A stretch of 64,000 nucleotides of DNA, taken from Mesorhizobium erdmanii USDA 3471. Lineage in GTDB: Bacteria > Pseudomonadota > Alphaproteobacteria > Rhizobiales > Rhizobiaceae. The notes under the pieces were generated by a model, which saw only the letters and a program-made list of their open reading frames with translations, ran no database searches and was not told where the DNA came from. The stretch spans positions 62,154 to 126,153 of the forward strand of contig NZ_AXAE01000018.1 of NCBI RefSeq assembly GCF_000472705.1, in the 5' to 3' direction. The position numbers and the translations under genes were made by a program. Position 1 is the first letter of the stretch; each line of letters starts with the position of its first letter. Shown here in pieces: positions 33,016 to 41,359 of this stretch.

Positions 33016-35949
33016 ATGAAAGAGCTCGGCAAGACGCTCGTTGAAGTGAATGCCCGAAATCTTGGTGCACCCTATGCACGCGACCAGGATCTGGTGAAGA
33101 AACTCGCCGCCGAACAGCAGGCTGTCCGCCATCAGTGTCGCATTGAGGACCGTGTCGCGAATACCGTGACCCTGAACGATATCGTCGCCCTGCCCGAAGC
33201 CACCCATCCCCGCCCGGATTTCGACCGCCGCTTCCGCCCTATGGCACTGCCCCGGACGCCGGATGCGCTTGGACCGACCCTGGTTATCGACGGGCCGACG
33301 ACACGCCCGGCGGAACTGGACGTTGCACGTATTCGGGAAGAGTCGATAGCGTTGCGGCACGGCCGCCCGGTGCTTGCGATCAAAGATGGCGACACTGTTC
33401 TGGAATTCGCGCAATCCGCTTCCACCGCATGGCGCGAGAAACTCGTGGCCGCATCGCCGCAGCTTCGCCGGACAATCCCTTCGGTCGGACGCGTCGAACT
33501 GACGAACTACGTCGCGGCGCCTTCCGTCGGAACAGCATGGATGATTGCGGCCGAAGTCGCAGTGACCAACCGGCACGTGGCCGAATACTTCGTGCAGCGA
33601 TCGGTCGGCGGTCTGCGCTTCCTGCTGGGCGACGATCGGCGCATTCCGATCGGGGTTGACGTCGACTTCGCCGAGGAATTTGGCTCAGACGTGGAACGCG
33701 AATTCGACGTCGCGGAAGTAGTCTATCTGGCGCCGATGAACCTCCCGGACATCGCGTTGCTGCGGATCAAGGGCAAGTCGGGATTGACTGTGCCGCCTCC
33801 GCTGACACTTTCGAAGACGTCGAGCGTCGGAAAAACGGTGGCCGTCATCGGTTATCCGCACCGGGACCCGTTCTTGCCTGAGCAGACGTTGATGGATGAG
33901 ATCTTCTTCAACGGCTATGAGCGCAAGCAAATCGCGCCCGGCTTTGTCATGAACGAACTGACGGCAGATATCGAGCACGACTGCTCGACACTGACGGGCA
34001 ACTCGGGTTCGCCCGTCGTCGATCTGGAAAGCGGAGAGGTCGTGGGGCATCACCGGGCGGGAATATTCCTGTCACGCAACTTCGCGGTGACGCCTGCGGG
34101 CATAGCCCAGGCCGTCGATCTTGCGCGGCGACCGCCGATCATCGGGGTCGAAGCAAGGCCGCCGGCTCAGGAACCGGACGTTGCAACCATGGGAGGGGCC
34201 GTAATGGCAAACAACGAGGTCAAGATTACGATCCCTTTGACAATCACCGTGTCGCTCGGCGAACCGGGCGGGGCAACGGCCGCCGCCGCGGCTGCAACCG
34301 TAGGACCGGTTGAGCCGAAGATGACACCGCTCCTCACTGGACTGACGTGGGATCAGATCGAGGCGGCCATCCCAGCAATCCGCACTGCGCTTGGCAACCG
34401 GCGCGACGTCATCGCCGTGAAGCCTGGTTACCGCGTGACCAGAGGCATGATGACCAAGGAACCGGTCGTCGTTGTTTCCGTCAGGCAACGCTACGAACCG
34501 GACGAACTCACCTCGATGGGTCTGTTGCCGCTACCAGCCTCGATTGGCGGCTATCCCATCGACGTGGCGGTCGCTACGCTCTCTGAGAGTCTGGGTCTGG
34601 ACCTGGAAGCGGCGTCCGAGGCTCCCTGGCAGTCTGCGTACAAGAAGCGCAAGCTGAAGGCCGTCAAGGACGACATGTCGATCACGCTGTGCGCGAGCCC
34701 CGATATGGGCTGGCCCGAACTGAAATCCTTCCTCAAGAAGGTGGATCGGACGCTGACGGTTGCCATGTACGATTTCGGCGCACCGCATGTCATCGAGGGT
34801 GTCCGTGGCAGTCTAACGGGGCCAGGCGCGACCATGACGCTCGTGCTGCAGGAAGGCGAGTCGCTCAAGAAGACGGGCGCGAAGAAGAACGACCTGAAGG
34901 ACGCCGAGGTTGTCGACCTGCTTGCGACAGATCTCTCGGACCGGTTCGCGTTTTCCCTTGCCTCGGTCTATCGGCCGGTTGGCTACAAGAGCAACGCCTT
35001 CGGACTTTTTGAAAGCAGCTACCACATCAAGGTTGCGGTTCGAGACAACGCCGCGTTCTGGTTGTCGTCGGGCAATTGGCAATCGTCCAATCAGGCGCCG
35101 GTCGGTGAAGGTGACGACCTCGGCACGCCCACCGGAATGTGGAACGACTACAATCGCGAGTGGCATGCGATCGTTGATCATCCCGGTTTAGCCAAGACGT
35201 TCCGAGAGCACATCGAGCAAGATCTGATCGAAGCGCGCGAAACCGCGCGGCCGGAGGCTCCCGCCATCGAGCGATATGTTTGGGTTCCCATCGACTATCT
35301 GGAGCCCGATGCCGCTCTGATAGAAACGCCATACGTTTTGCGCAAATCGCTCACCATCACCGGCAAGATCAAGGTTCATCCGCTGCTCACGCCAGACAAT
35401 TATTCCGAAGTCGTGCTCGATCTGCTGGATCGCGCGCAACGGCGCATCCTGTTCCAAAACCAGACGTTCAAGCCGTCCGGTGACGGGAGCGATCGCCCGG
35501 GCTTCCGCGAACTGATTGAGGTCATGCTGCGCAAGCATAACGATCCAACGATCGAGGATTTCAGGATCATCATGCGAAACGGCTTCGACACGGATCGCCA
35601 GGTCGCGACCAACATTCAGCGTCGCGGTTTTGATCTCGAACGCGTGCGCGTCAATGGCCACTGCCACACCAAAGGCATCTTGATCGACGACGAGATTGTC
35701 GTCATCGGAAGCCACAACTGGTCCAGCCAAGGTGTGACGACCAATCGTGATGCAAGTCTGGTCCTCCACGACGCGCGCGCGGTACGATATTTCGAGGACC
35801 TGTTCCAAGCGGATTGGCTGCGATCCAAGCCGCCGGAAATCGACGAGAACGCGCCCCCTGTCGCCCTGGTCGAGCCGGGAGACGAGAGCGTCAGACCGCG
35901 TATGGTCAAGATACCGCTGGCGGCATGGCTGGCAGAGCAGGAGAGCTAA
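33016..35949 (+). CDS. Trypsin-like serine protease fused to a two-HKD phospholipase D-type domain
   Basis: A 977-residue protein. The N-terminal 160 residues are unassigned. A trypsin-like domain (about 160-370) has the triad His187 in VTNRHVAEYF, Asp245 in LPDIALLRIK and Ser330 in LTGNSGSPVVD. A linker and mixed region (about 395-560) follow. The C-terminal part (about 570-940) is a PLD-superfamily domain with two HxK-x4-D motifs: His670/Lys672/Asp677 (HIKVAVRD) and His884/Lys886/Asp891 (HTKGILID), each followed by the usual GNWQSSN or SHNWSS stretch. No signal peptide is visible, so it is probably cytoplasmic. It could cleave a partner and attack nucleic acid or lipid; both activities look intact. 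Lies 98 bp downstream of the caspase-like gene on the same strand. Confidence 0.85.
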   Translation: MKELGKTLVEVNARNLGAPYARDQDLVKKLAAEQQAVRHQCRIEDRVANTVTLNDIVALPEATHPRPDFDRRFRPMALPRTPDALGPTLVIDGPTTRPAELDVARIREESIALRHGRPVLAIKDGDTVLEFAQSASTAWREKLVAASPQLRRTIPSVGRVELTNYVAAPSVGTAWMIAAEVAVTNRHVAEYFVQRSVGGLRFLLGDDRRIPIGVDVDFAEEFGSDVEREFDVAEVVYLAPMNLPDIALLRIKGKSGLTVPPPLTLSKTSSVGKTVAVIGYPHRDPFLPEQTLMDEIFFNGYERKQIAPGFVMNELTADIEHDCSTLTGNSGSPVVDLESGEVVGHHRAGIFLSRNFAVTPAGIAQAVDLARRPPIIGVEARPPAQEPDVATMGGAVMANNEVKITIPLTITVSLGEPGGATAAAAAATVGPVEPKMTPLLTGLTWDQIEAAIPAIRTALGNRRDVIAVKPGYRVTRGMMTKEPVVVVSVRQRYEPDELTSMGLLPLPASIGGYPIDVAVATLSESLGLDLEAASEAPWQSAYKKRKLKAVKDDMSITLCASPDMGWPELKSFLKKVDRTLTVAMYDFGAPHVIEGVRGSLTGPGATMTLVLQEGESLKKTGAKKNDLKDAEVVDLLATDLSDRFAFSLASVYRPVGYKSNAFGLFESSYHIKVAVRDNAAFWLSSGNWQSSNQAPVGEGDDLGTPTGMWNDYNREWHAIVDHPGLAKTFREHIEQDLIEARETARPEAPAIERYVWVPIDYLEPDAALIETPYVLRKSLTITGKIKVHPLLTPDNYSEVVLDLLDRAQRRILFQNQTFKPSGDGSDRPGFRELIEVMLRKHNDPTIEDFRIIMRNGFDTDRQVATNIQRRGFDLERVRVNGHCHTKGILIDDEIVVIGSHNWSSQGVTTNRDASLVLHDARAVRYFEDLFQADWLRSKPPEIDENAPPVALVEPGDESVRPRMVKIPLAAWLAEQES

Positions 35950-36089
35950 CGCTTCGAAACGGATTTCGTGCACATTCACGTTGCCGAAAAATCCAGAATG
36001 ACTTGCATGACATGGCAGCCCACGAACGTCGAAAGCCGTGTGGCTTCTTTGGACCTACTTCGAAGCCCTGACTTGTCGAAAGTGGAGCA

Positions 36090-37349
36090 CTAGCCCAGTT
36101 CCGATGGGAAGATTGCGTCGGCAGATCCTTTGAGGAACTGTCCTGTTGAGGGCAGAAGCAACAGCGCCAAGCGAGTGGGCGTATCCAACTTCATCGCCTT
36201 GCCCAGCATCGCTGCCCGTTCCTGGATCTTAATCGGAGTCGGGGGGATCATGTCCTCCAGCAGTTTCATGACGACCTGATCGAGGAACCCGAAAGTTATT
36301 CCATCGGTGAGCACATGCGCTTCGATGGCAGCCATGATCTCCCTATTGAAGCCGGCCAAGTCGCAGGCTCGAATACCAACCTCGGTGAGCGTAATAAGTC
36401 CACCCGGCTGAACGACGAAACGAGCTTTGCGTAAAAATTCCAAGTACTCGCTCAAACGCTCTGAAGACACGTACCTGGAAGTGCCGCCCTTCTCTTTCTG
36501 CAGGAGGAAGATCGGATCGGACCTGACCGCCGCCCTCAGCTTGTCTACCGAGAGGGGCCCTGTCTGGATAATGTGGAGCAGCCGGAACACCCGTCCGTAG
36601 ATACTGCGATCGGAGGCGAAGGGGTTGTAACCGGTTGGAACACGGCGCGGCGCTGACAAAAGGACAGTGTTCCCGTATTCGCCGAATGCACGTGGAATCT
36701 GAGGCGAGCCTGTCTGAGATGCGGTGGAAATCATTCGCCCGCGGGCGTTCTCGAAAACCTTATTGTAGGTCATGCCTTCATGTCGACGGTCGAGGCGCTG
36801 ATCATTTTTTCTGATCGGAGCTTCAAGGGCGCGAAGCACAGCATCAGAAAATGCTGCGTCGAACGCGTAGGCGTCGCCGGTCCCGAACATCGCGAACCAG
36901 TCGCCGCTAGCGACGCGGAACTGCTGTTCGGTTCGTCCGGCGTGACATGTATCCAGAATGACGGCGAGCTTCCGAATGCGCTCGCTTGCTATAGTCTCGA
37001 GTAACGATCTAAGCTGGATGAACCGGTTGTTTCCGTCCTTATCAACATCGAGGATGAGGCGTATGTCGTCTGCTCCCTCGCTTACGCTGTGCCCGACGAA
37101 GTACACCAGCAGCTCGGTCTCGCTAGAAATGCCAGATGCGCTATCAAGCTGCGCGACGATATCAGCACGAGCCGGGTTCTCGAGCGCGACTGGTTTCGCT
37201 CCGCGGTCAGCTAATGATCTGAAGCCATACCGATCTTCATCGAAGATCTTTTGCCATCGCGCCAACAACGACAACACTTTCTGCGGGGTGGGAATGGTGC
37301 GTCCTGCAGCCTTCCAGCTGCCGATCACAAGCGCCCGACGGTCGACCAT
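36090..37349 (-). CDS. Caspase-family protein (second)
   Basis: A 419-residue protein. The caspase fold spans about 1-230, with dyad His87 in YFVGHSVSEG and Cys135 in ILDTCHAGRT, and the start RRALVIGSWKAAG. The C-terminal 190 residues include a winged-helix-like stretch (RLSEYLEFLRKARFVVQPGG then LITLTEVGIRACDL), but no transmembrane helix. It overlaps nothing, but begins only 2 bp after the stop of a 141-residue gene on the same strand, so the two form an operon. Probably a peptidase effector of a conflict system; the trigger is unknown. Confidence 0.82.
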   Translation of the reverse strand: MVDRRALVIGSWKAAGRTIPTPQKVLSLLARWQKIFDEDRYGFRSLADRGAKPVALENPARADIVAQLDSASGISSETELLVYFVGHSVSEGADDIRLILDVDKDGNNRFIQLRSLLETIASERIRKLAVILDTCHAGRTEQQFRVASGDWFAMFGTGDAYAFDAAFSDAVLRALEAPIRKNDQRLDRRHEGMTYNKVFENARGRMISTASQTGSPQIPRAFGEYGNTVLLSAPRRVPTGYNPFASDRSIYGRVFRLLHIIQTGPLSVDKLRAAVRSDPIFLLQKEKGGTSRYVSSERLSEYLEFLRKARFVVQPGGLITLTEVGIRACDLAGFNREIMAAIEAHVLTDGITFGFLDQVVMKLLEDMIPPTPIKIQERAAMLGKAMKLDTPTRLALLLLPSTGQFLKGSADAIFPSELG

Positions 37350-37351
37350 CG

Positions 37352-37777
37352 CTAACCCTCGATTGATTCGAGGATTTTCTTGATAACACTAGTCGCAACC
37401 GGAAGCGCCAGCTCCTTGCCGAGGAATTTGATCTTCACAATAGGCTTTTCTTCCCCTGAAGCTTCCCCTTTCTGGGCACGTTTTTCGCCCGACTGCTTAG
37501 ACGTAGCCGCAGCAATGATCTGGTTGATGCCGTAAATGAGCGCGGAGGCATAGGTCTTTGCCATAGCGGGATCAGTCGCGATGTCGATGATCCATTGAAG
37601 CGCCGAAAGATCGCCTTGCGCTCCAGGAGGCGCCGGCCGCTCCTTTGGCTTAGGTGCCTTTGTGCCCGCGGCGGCAGCGAGTTTGTCTAATTCCGCCTGA
37701 ATATTCGCAACGAAAGCATCACGATCCACGCCAGCGGTAGCGGACCCGCCAGTATCCAAGATGACTTCAATCTTCAT
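37352..37777 (-). CDS. Small partner of the second caspase-like protein
   Basis: A 141-residue protein with no catalytic motif. It starts MKIEVILDTGGSATAG, has a charged Lys/Pro/Gly-rich middle (about 42-55 and 95-112), a helical stretch TYASALIYGINQIIAAAT (about 75-92), and ends in KIKFLGKELALPVATSVIKK. The conserved-looking ends around low-complexity linkers suggest an adaptor or recruitment module. Function unknown; its position immediately upstream of the caspase gene is the main clue. Confidence 0.7.
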   Translation of the reverse strand: MKIEVILDTGGSATAGVDRDAFVANIQAELDKLAAAAGTKAPKPKERPAPPGAQGDLSALQWIIDIATDPAMAKTYASALIYGINQIIAAATSKQSGEKRAQKGEASGEEKPIVKIKFLGKELALPVATSVIKKILESIEG

Positions 37778-37895
37778 TGCCGCCCCATTTTCTTAAGTTT
37801 TGCTCTCGCTTGCGCCACCACTGGTCTATAGCCTTGCGGGAAAGAGCATTCCATCCGATCCTTGCGTGTGAGTGGGAATATCCCCAGCCCTTCTG

Positions 37896-38804
37896 CTACC
37901 TGTCAGATGACAAACGACGCCTGAGTCGTTGCGCCGCCGTCAACTCGGCTTCTTCATCTTCTTCATCGTCCCGGTCGGCTTCGGCGTCCCTCGACAACAT
38001 GATGAGCGCAAAGCCATCCCGCTGCAGCAGCACCTGTTCATAGAGCGGAGCTGGCTTGCGGCCCCTTTCAACGTGGGTCCATACGCCGGCGTCGGTCTCG
38101 TCGATATCGCTCGCCACGCCCAATTCGTGCTTGCGGCGCCGCAGCAGGGAGTGGTCTGGAACGAGGGTCCCTCGTGGCGCGGTGAGGTTGGGAAATTTCA
38201 GCGGATCCCGATAATCGCGAAGGATCTTGCCGTTTTGCGTCACCACCAAGGCTACGGGTTCCTCACGGAAGCGCACATAGGCCCTGCCGGCGGCCTCCTT
38301 GCTGACGTCATACTTCGTCGCGATGCTGGAGAGCTGCCGGATGTCGGGGTCCTTGCCGACGGCGACGTCCACGCGCAGGCGCGGCGGCGGCATCAATAGC
38401 TGGGACGCGAAGCGATTGGCCTCCACCTCCATCCGCAAGCGCCGATCAGCCTCGCCGCCCTTGAGTTCCATCATGTCCTTCAGTCTGCAAAGGAAGCGCC
38501 CCTCCGCCGATGGCAGGTGGGACGGCATCAAGAAATGCCCCAGTTCGTGCGCGATGGTGAAGCGGCGCCTCTGCCGTGGGCTCGCCTCGTTGTAGAGGAT
38601 CGTGCCATTGAATTTGTCGGCCGTCGTGAGAAGGCCGCCCTCATAGCCGGCCGTCGTCAGCGGCACGATCTCCAGGATGTCGAGCCTGAGGCAGAGTTCC
38701 TCGATCGGAACCGGAATCGCCAGGCCCGGCTCATGCTTGAAGATGTCAATGACGAGGCGTTCAGGACTGGCCGCATCGGCCAGGTCGATGCGGCTTATCT
38801 TCAT
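37896..38804 (-). CDS. ImmA/IrrE-family metallopeptidase
   Basis: A 302-residue zinc peptidase. The HExxH motif is at 86-90 (FTIAHELGHFLMP), with the third ligand in MEVEANRFASQLLMP (Glu126 or Glu128). A substrate-recognition region follows. Such proteins cleave or inactivate the XRE repressor encoded beside them, in phages, ICEs and toxin-antitoxin-like modules. The start overlaps the stop of the XRE gene by 4 bp. The pair is divergent from the ubiquitin-like operon and may switch it. Confidence 0.9.
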   Translation of the reverse strand: MKISRIDLADAASPERLVIDIFKHEPGLAIPVPIEELCLRLDILEIVPLTTAGYEGGLLTTADKFNGTILYNEASPRQRRRFTIAHELGHFLMPSHLPSAEGRFLCRLKDMMELKGGEADRRLRMEVEANRFASQLLMPPPRLRVDVAVGKDPDIRQLSSIATKYDVSKEAAGRAYVRFREEPVALVVTQNGKILRDYRDPLKFPNLTAPRGTLVPDHSLLRRRKHELGVASDIDETDAGVWTHVERGRKPAPLYEQVLLQRDGFALIMLSRDAEADRDDEEDEEAELTAAQRLRRRLSSDR

Positions 38805-39130
38805 GTCTTGGACCTGCTCGCCTTCAGACGTTCCGCAAGCAGGGCTATGGTTTCGAGGTCTGCGGGATCAAGGTCACCGAGATTGCGATAGAGCGCCACC
38901 AGTTTCTGCTCTTCCTCGTCAGCCGATGGGTTCTCGCCGACCAACTCGGCAATGCCGGTCTTGTAGTAGTCCGCGAGGCTTTTGAGCAGCGCGAGCGACG
39001 GGTTCTTGCTCGCGCCGCGCTCGAGGTCCCAGATATGTGCCTTCGACGCACCGACCGCGTCGGCGACATCCTGCAAGGATTTTCCGCTGCGAACGCGCAG
39101 CTGTTTCAGTTTTACCGCCAGTTCCACCAT
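38801..39130 (-). CDS. XRE-family transcriptional regulator
   Basis: A 109-residue protein with an HTH_3 domain at about 5-62: LKQLRVRSGKSLQDVADAVG, then ASKAHIWDLERG and LKSLADYYKTGIAELVG. The C-terminal 45 residues are charged and helical. It is transcribed away from the ubiquitin-like operon, and CTTG/CAAG repeats lie in that operon's promoter, so it probably represses both directions. Inactivation by the ImmA-like partner is the expected induction route (known for the family, inferred here). Confidence 0.88.
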   Translation of the reverse strand: MVELAVKLKQLRVRSGKSLQDVADAVGASKAHIWDLERGASKNPSLALLKSLADYYKTGIAELVGENPSADEEEQKLVALYRNLGDLDPADLETIALLAERLKASRSKT

Positions 39131-39214
39131 CCAGTCTTTCTCCAGAGTCAGCAGCGGCGCACTCGCTTTCGCGGCACGCCGTCTGATCAGGCATTACACC
39201 ATCATAACACAAAA

Positions 39215-39230
39215 CTTGACGCAAGCCTTG
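39215..39230. promoter_or_regulatory. Candidate XRE operator
   Basis: CTTGacgCAAGcCTTG forms two overlapping inverted repeats (CTTG-3-CAAG and CAAG-1-CTTG). It overlaps the -35 box and spacer of the promoter at 39216-39244, so binding here would block RNA polymerase. Confidence 0.45.
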
Positions 39231-39244
39231 TCGTAAGATATAGT
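39216..39244 (+). promoter_or_regulatory. Sigma70-type promoter of the ubiquitin-like operon
   Basis: TTGACG (39216-39221) and TATAGT (39239-39244) are separated by exactly 17 bp. The DUF2188 start codon is 41 bp after the -10 box, leaving room for a short leader with GGAG. Confidence 0.65.
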
Positions 39245-39284
39245 TGTACGCATCTGTAGCAAACGAACCTTAACGGAGACTTTC

Positions 39285-39506
39285 ATGGGCAAAAATCAAC
39301 ATGTCGTACCTCGCGACGGACAGTGGGCGGTGCTCGGCGCCGGCAACAGCCGCGCCACCTCGCTTCATCCGACCCAGGCCGGTGCGATCGCCTCGGCAAG
39401 GGACATCGCCATCAACCAGCACAGCGAGGTGGTGATCCATCGCCCCAACGGGCAGATACGCGACGCGAACTCCTACGGCAACGATCCCTTCCCGCCGCGC
39501 GGTTAG
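39285..39506 (+). CDS. DUF2188 family protein
   Basis: A 73-residue protein made of one DUF2188 domain: HVVPRDGQWAVLGAGNSRAT, then QAGAIASARDIAINQHSEVV and IHRPNGQIRDANSYGNDPFP. This small family is often found in mobile or phage-linked contexts; its function is unknown. First gene of the plus-strand operon, 26 bp before the ubiquitin-like gene. It may be an antitoxin-like or regulatory component, but nothing in the sequence proves it. Confidence 0.82.
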   Translation: MGKNQHVVPRDGQWAVLGAGNSRATSLHPTQAGAIASARDIAINQHSEVVIHRPNGQIRDANSYGNDPFPPRG

Positions 39507-39532
39507 CGGCTTCAACAAAAGGATATCCTAAA

Positions 39533-39805
39533 ATGCAGACCCAGGAGAACGAAAAGGGCAAGGACAAGACCGTCACCATAATTGTTGATGGCAGCCCCTA
39601 CGAGGTCCCGAAGAAGGACACCATCACCTACGCCGAGGTGGTGACGCTGGCCTATCCCGATTATCCGCAGCACCCCGAGATCACCTACTCGGTAACTTAC
39701 ACCCGCGGCGACGGCCACAAGCCGGAAGGCATCCTGGCTCCGGGTGGCAGTGTGAAGGTCAAGGAAGGAATGGTCTTCAGTGTTAATCGAACTGGCCAGT
39801 CATAA
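39533..39805 (+). CDS. Ubiquitin-like protein (single multi-ubiquitin domain)
   Basis: A protein of 90 residues from ATG 39533 (AAGGAT upstream). A short charged tail precedes one beta-grasp domain with the hallmarks of the bacterial multi-ubiquitin family: VTIIVDGSPYEVPKKDTITY, EVVTLAYPDYPQHPEI, TYSVTYTRGD, LAPGGSVKVKEGMVFSV. Most relatives carry two or more tandem domains; here there is one. It ends NRTGQS, so there is a single Gly three residues from the end rather than a terminal Gly-Gly; two residues would have to be trimmed to expose a Gly. The gene overlaps the E1-like gene by 26 bp. Likely the modifier in a protein-conjugation system. Confidence 0.85.
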   Translation: MQTQENEKGKDKTVTIIVDGSPYEVPKKDTITYAEVVTLAYPDYPQHPEITYSVTYTRGDGHKPEGILAPGGSVKVKEGMVFSVNRTGQS

Positions 39806-40955
39806 CGACGACATCCGCGGCCTGCTTGAAAAGGGCTATGCCCTGAGGGTGGACACATTGCACCTCGTGGTCCGGGACGTTCCGTACCTCGACCACGAGG
39901 GCGCGCTTCAGACCGGGTCCATTGTCGCCAAACTCGTCCCTGTCGACGAGCATCACTACGTGCAGGATGACCACCAGGTCTATTTCGCCGGATCGGCCCC
40001 ATACGGCCTCGAAGGTCAGCCCGTCGCCAACCTTGCCGGCGGTGCAACGACCATTCCGCTGTCGCATGACGACGTCGTTGTCCAGAGGTCGTTTTCCAAC
40101 AAGCCCGAGGGCGGCTTTGCGAACTTCCTCTACAAGATCGAACACTATGTCGCTTTGATTTCCGGGCCGGCGATGGAACGGTTTCCCCAGGCCAGCCCCC
40201 TCACCTTTCGCGTCGATCCCGACATCGTGCCGGACTCCGTGTTCAAGGTGCATGACTCCCTGACCAGCCGCGCCGAGATCGCCGATCTCGCCAGCGTCTT
40301 CAAGGACGAGGTTATCGCCGTCATCGGGCTTGGTGGCACCGGCTCCTATGTTCTGGATTTCATGGTCAAGACCAGGGTCAAGGAGATCCGCGGTTTCGAC
40401 GGCGACCTGTTTTACCCGCACAACGCGTTCCGGTCGCCTGGTGCCCTGGATCTCGACGACTGGCAGAAGTCCAAAGCCTCTGTTGCCGAAAAGCGCTACA
40501 CGAACTTTCGTCACGGACTGTCCATGCGGCAGGTCTATATCGGCGCCTCCTCCACGGCCGAGCTTGAGGGAGTGACGTTTGCCTTCGTTTGCGTGGACAA
40601 GGGCTCCGCCCGCGCCGCCATCTTTGAGCTTTTGACGGGGATGGGAATACCTTTCATCGACGTCGGCATGGGTCTCAATCGCAAACAGGGCCCGTTGGCG
40701 GGCACACTGCGCGCAACCTATTTCAGTGTCGAGGACGCCGAAAAGGTTCGGGCCATGAACCTGGCCGAAACGGTGGATGACCCCGACAACGCCTACCGGC
40801 AGAACGTCCAGATCGCGGAGCTGAACGCCATCAATGCCGCCATTGCCGTCATGATGTACAAGCAGCGGCGCGGCTTTTACGTCGACGACAGTTCGGCGTA
40901 CCATTTGCTCATGGACACGACCACGCTCAGGATCATGTCGGAGCGCGACACATGA
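39780..40955 (+). CDS. E1-like ThiF adenylyltransferase with DUF6791-type N-terminal domain
   Basis: A 391-residue protein from GTG 39780. The N-terminal about 170 residues match the region that precedes ThiF in ubiquitin-like operons (DUF6791 as I recall). The C-terminal ThiF/E1 domain has GLGGTGSYV (Gly183, 185, 188), Asp207 in GFDGDLF, Asn215 and Arg218 in HNAFRS, the Lys in DDWQKSK and Asp273 in CVDKGSAR, the ATP/Mg set for adenylating a ubiquitin-like C-terminus. The only cysteine I find is Cys271, just before Asp273, not at the usual E1 thioester position; the N-terminal domain has none. So adenylation looks intact while a canonical E1/E2 thioester relay does not. Coupled to both neighbours. 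Confidence 0.82.
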   Translation: MLIELASHNDDIRGLLEKGYALRVDTLHLVVRDVPYLDHEGALQTGSIVAKLVPVDEHHYVQDDHQVYFAGSAPYGLEGQPVANLAGGATTIPLSHDDVVVQRSFSNKPEGGFANFLYKIEHYVALISGPAMERFPQASPLTFRVDPDIVPDSVFKVHDSLTSRAEIADLASVFKDEVIAVIGLGGTGSYVLDFMVKTRVKEIRGFDGDLFYPHNAFRSPGALDLDDWQKSKASVAEKRYTNFRHGLSMRQVYIGASSTAELEGVTFAFVCVDKGSARAAIFELLTGMGIPFIDVGMGLNRKQGPLAGTLRATYFSVEDAEKVRAMNLAETVDDPDNAYRQNVQIAELNAINAAIAVMMYKQRRGFYVDDSSAYHLLMDTTTLRIMSERDT

Positions 40956-41359
40956 CGGATCTGGCGCTCCGGCACGTCCAGTACGTGCCAAAACAGCTCG
41001 AGCCGGGCATCCTCTACGTGTCCAAGGAGTTTGCAGTAGCCGTTCATCTCTGCGCGTGCGGCTGCGGCAACAAGGTCTCGGTCCCGCTTGGCCCCGCCGA
41101 GTGGACGCTGTCTGAGCGCGGCGGCCGCGCAACACTGCGCCCCTCGATCGGCAACTGGCAGCTGCCTTGCCAGTCCCACTACCTGATCACCGACGGTCGG
41201 ATCGACTGGGCGCCACGCTGGAGCGAGGAGCAGATCGCTGCCGGCCGCCGATCGGAAGAGAGGCGGCGGGAAGCTTACTTCAAGACACGTGAGCCGAAGC
41301 GTAGCCTTGTCGGACGCCTTTGGGACGTGTTGCTCAAACTGCTCGGATGGCGCGGATGA
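40952..41359 (+). CDS. DUF6527 family protein
   Basis: A 135-residue protein with a probable zinc site: Cys34, Cys36 and Cys38 in HLCACGCGN, and Cys73-x2-His76 in WQLPCQSHYLI, all in the DUF6527 core. RPSIGNWQLPCQSHY is the most recognisable part. The C-terminal tail (about 90-135) is Arg/Glu-rich with a hydrophobic LLKLLGW end. The family is found next to bacterial ubiquitin-like and ThiF genes, and a protease or ligase-like accessory role has been suggested; I cannot tell which. ATGA overlaps on both sides show strict co-translation. Confidence 0.8.
   Translation: MTDLALRHVQYVPKQLEPGILYVSKEFAVAVHLCACGCGNKVSVPLGPAEWTLSERGGRATLRPSIGNWQLPCQSHYLITDGRIDWAPRWSEEQIAAGRRSEERRREAYFKTREPKRSLVGRLWDVLLKLLGWRG

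Noticed and set aside
39783..41135. A 450-codon minus-strand frame opposite the E1-like gene
   Set aside because: It runs antisense to the ThiF gene with its clear catalytic motifs, has no domain of its own and is Arg/Gly/Asp-rich as expected for an antisense shadow.
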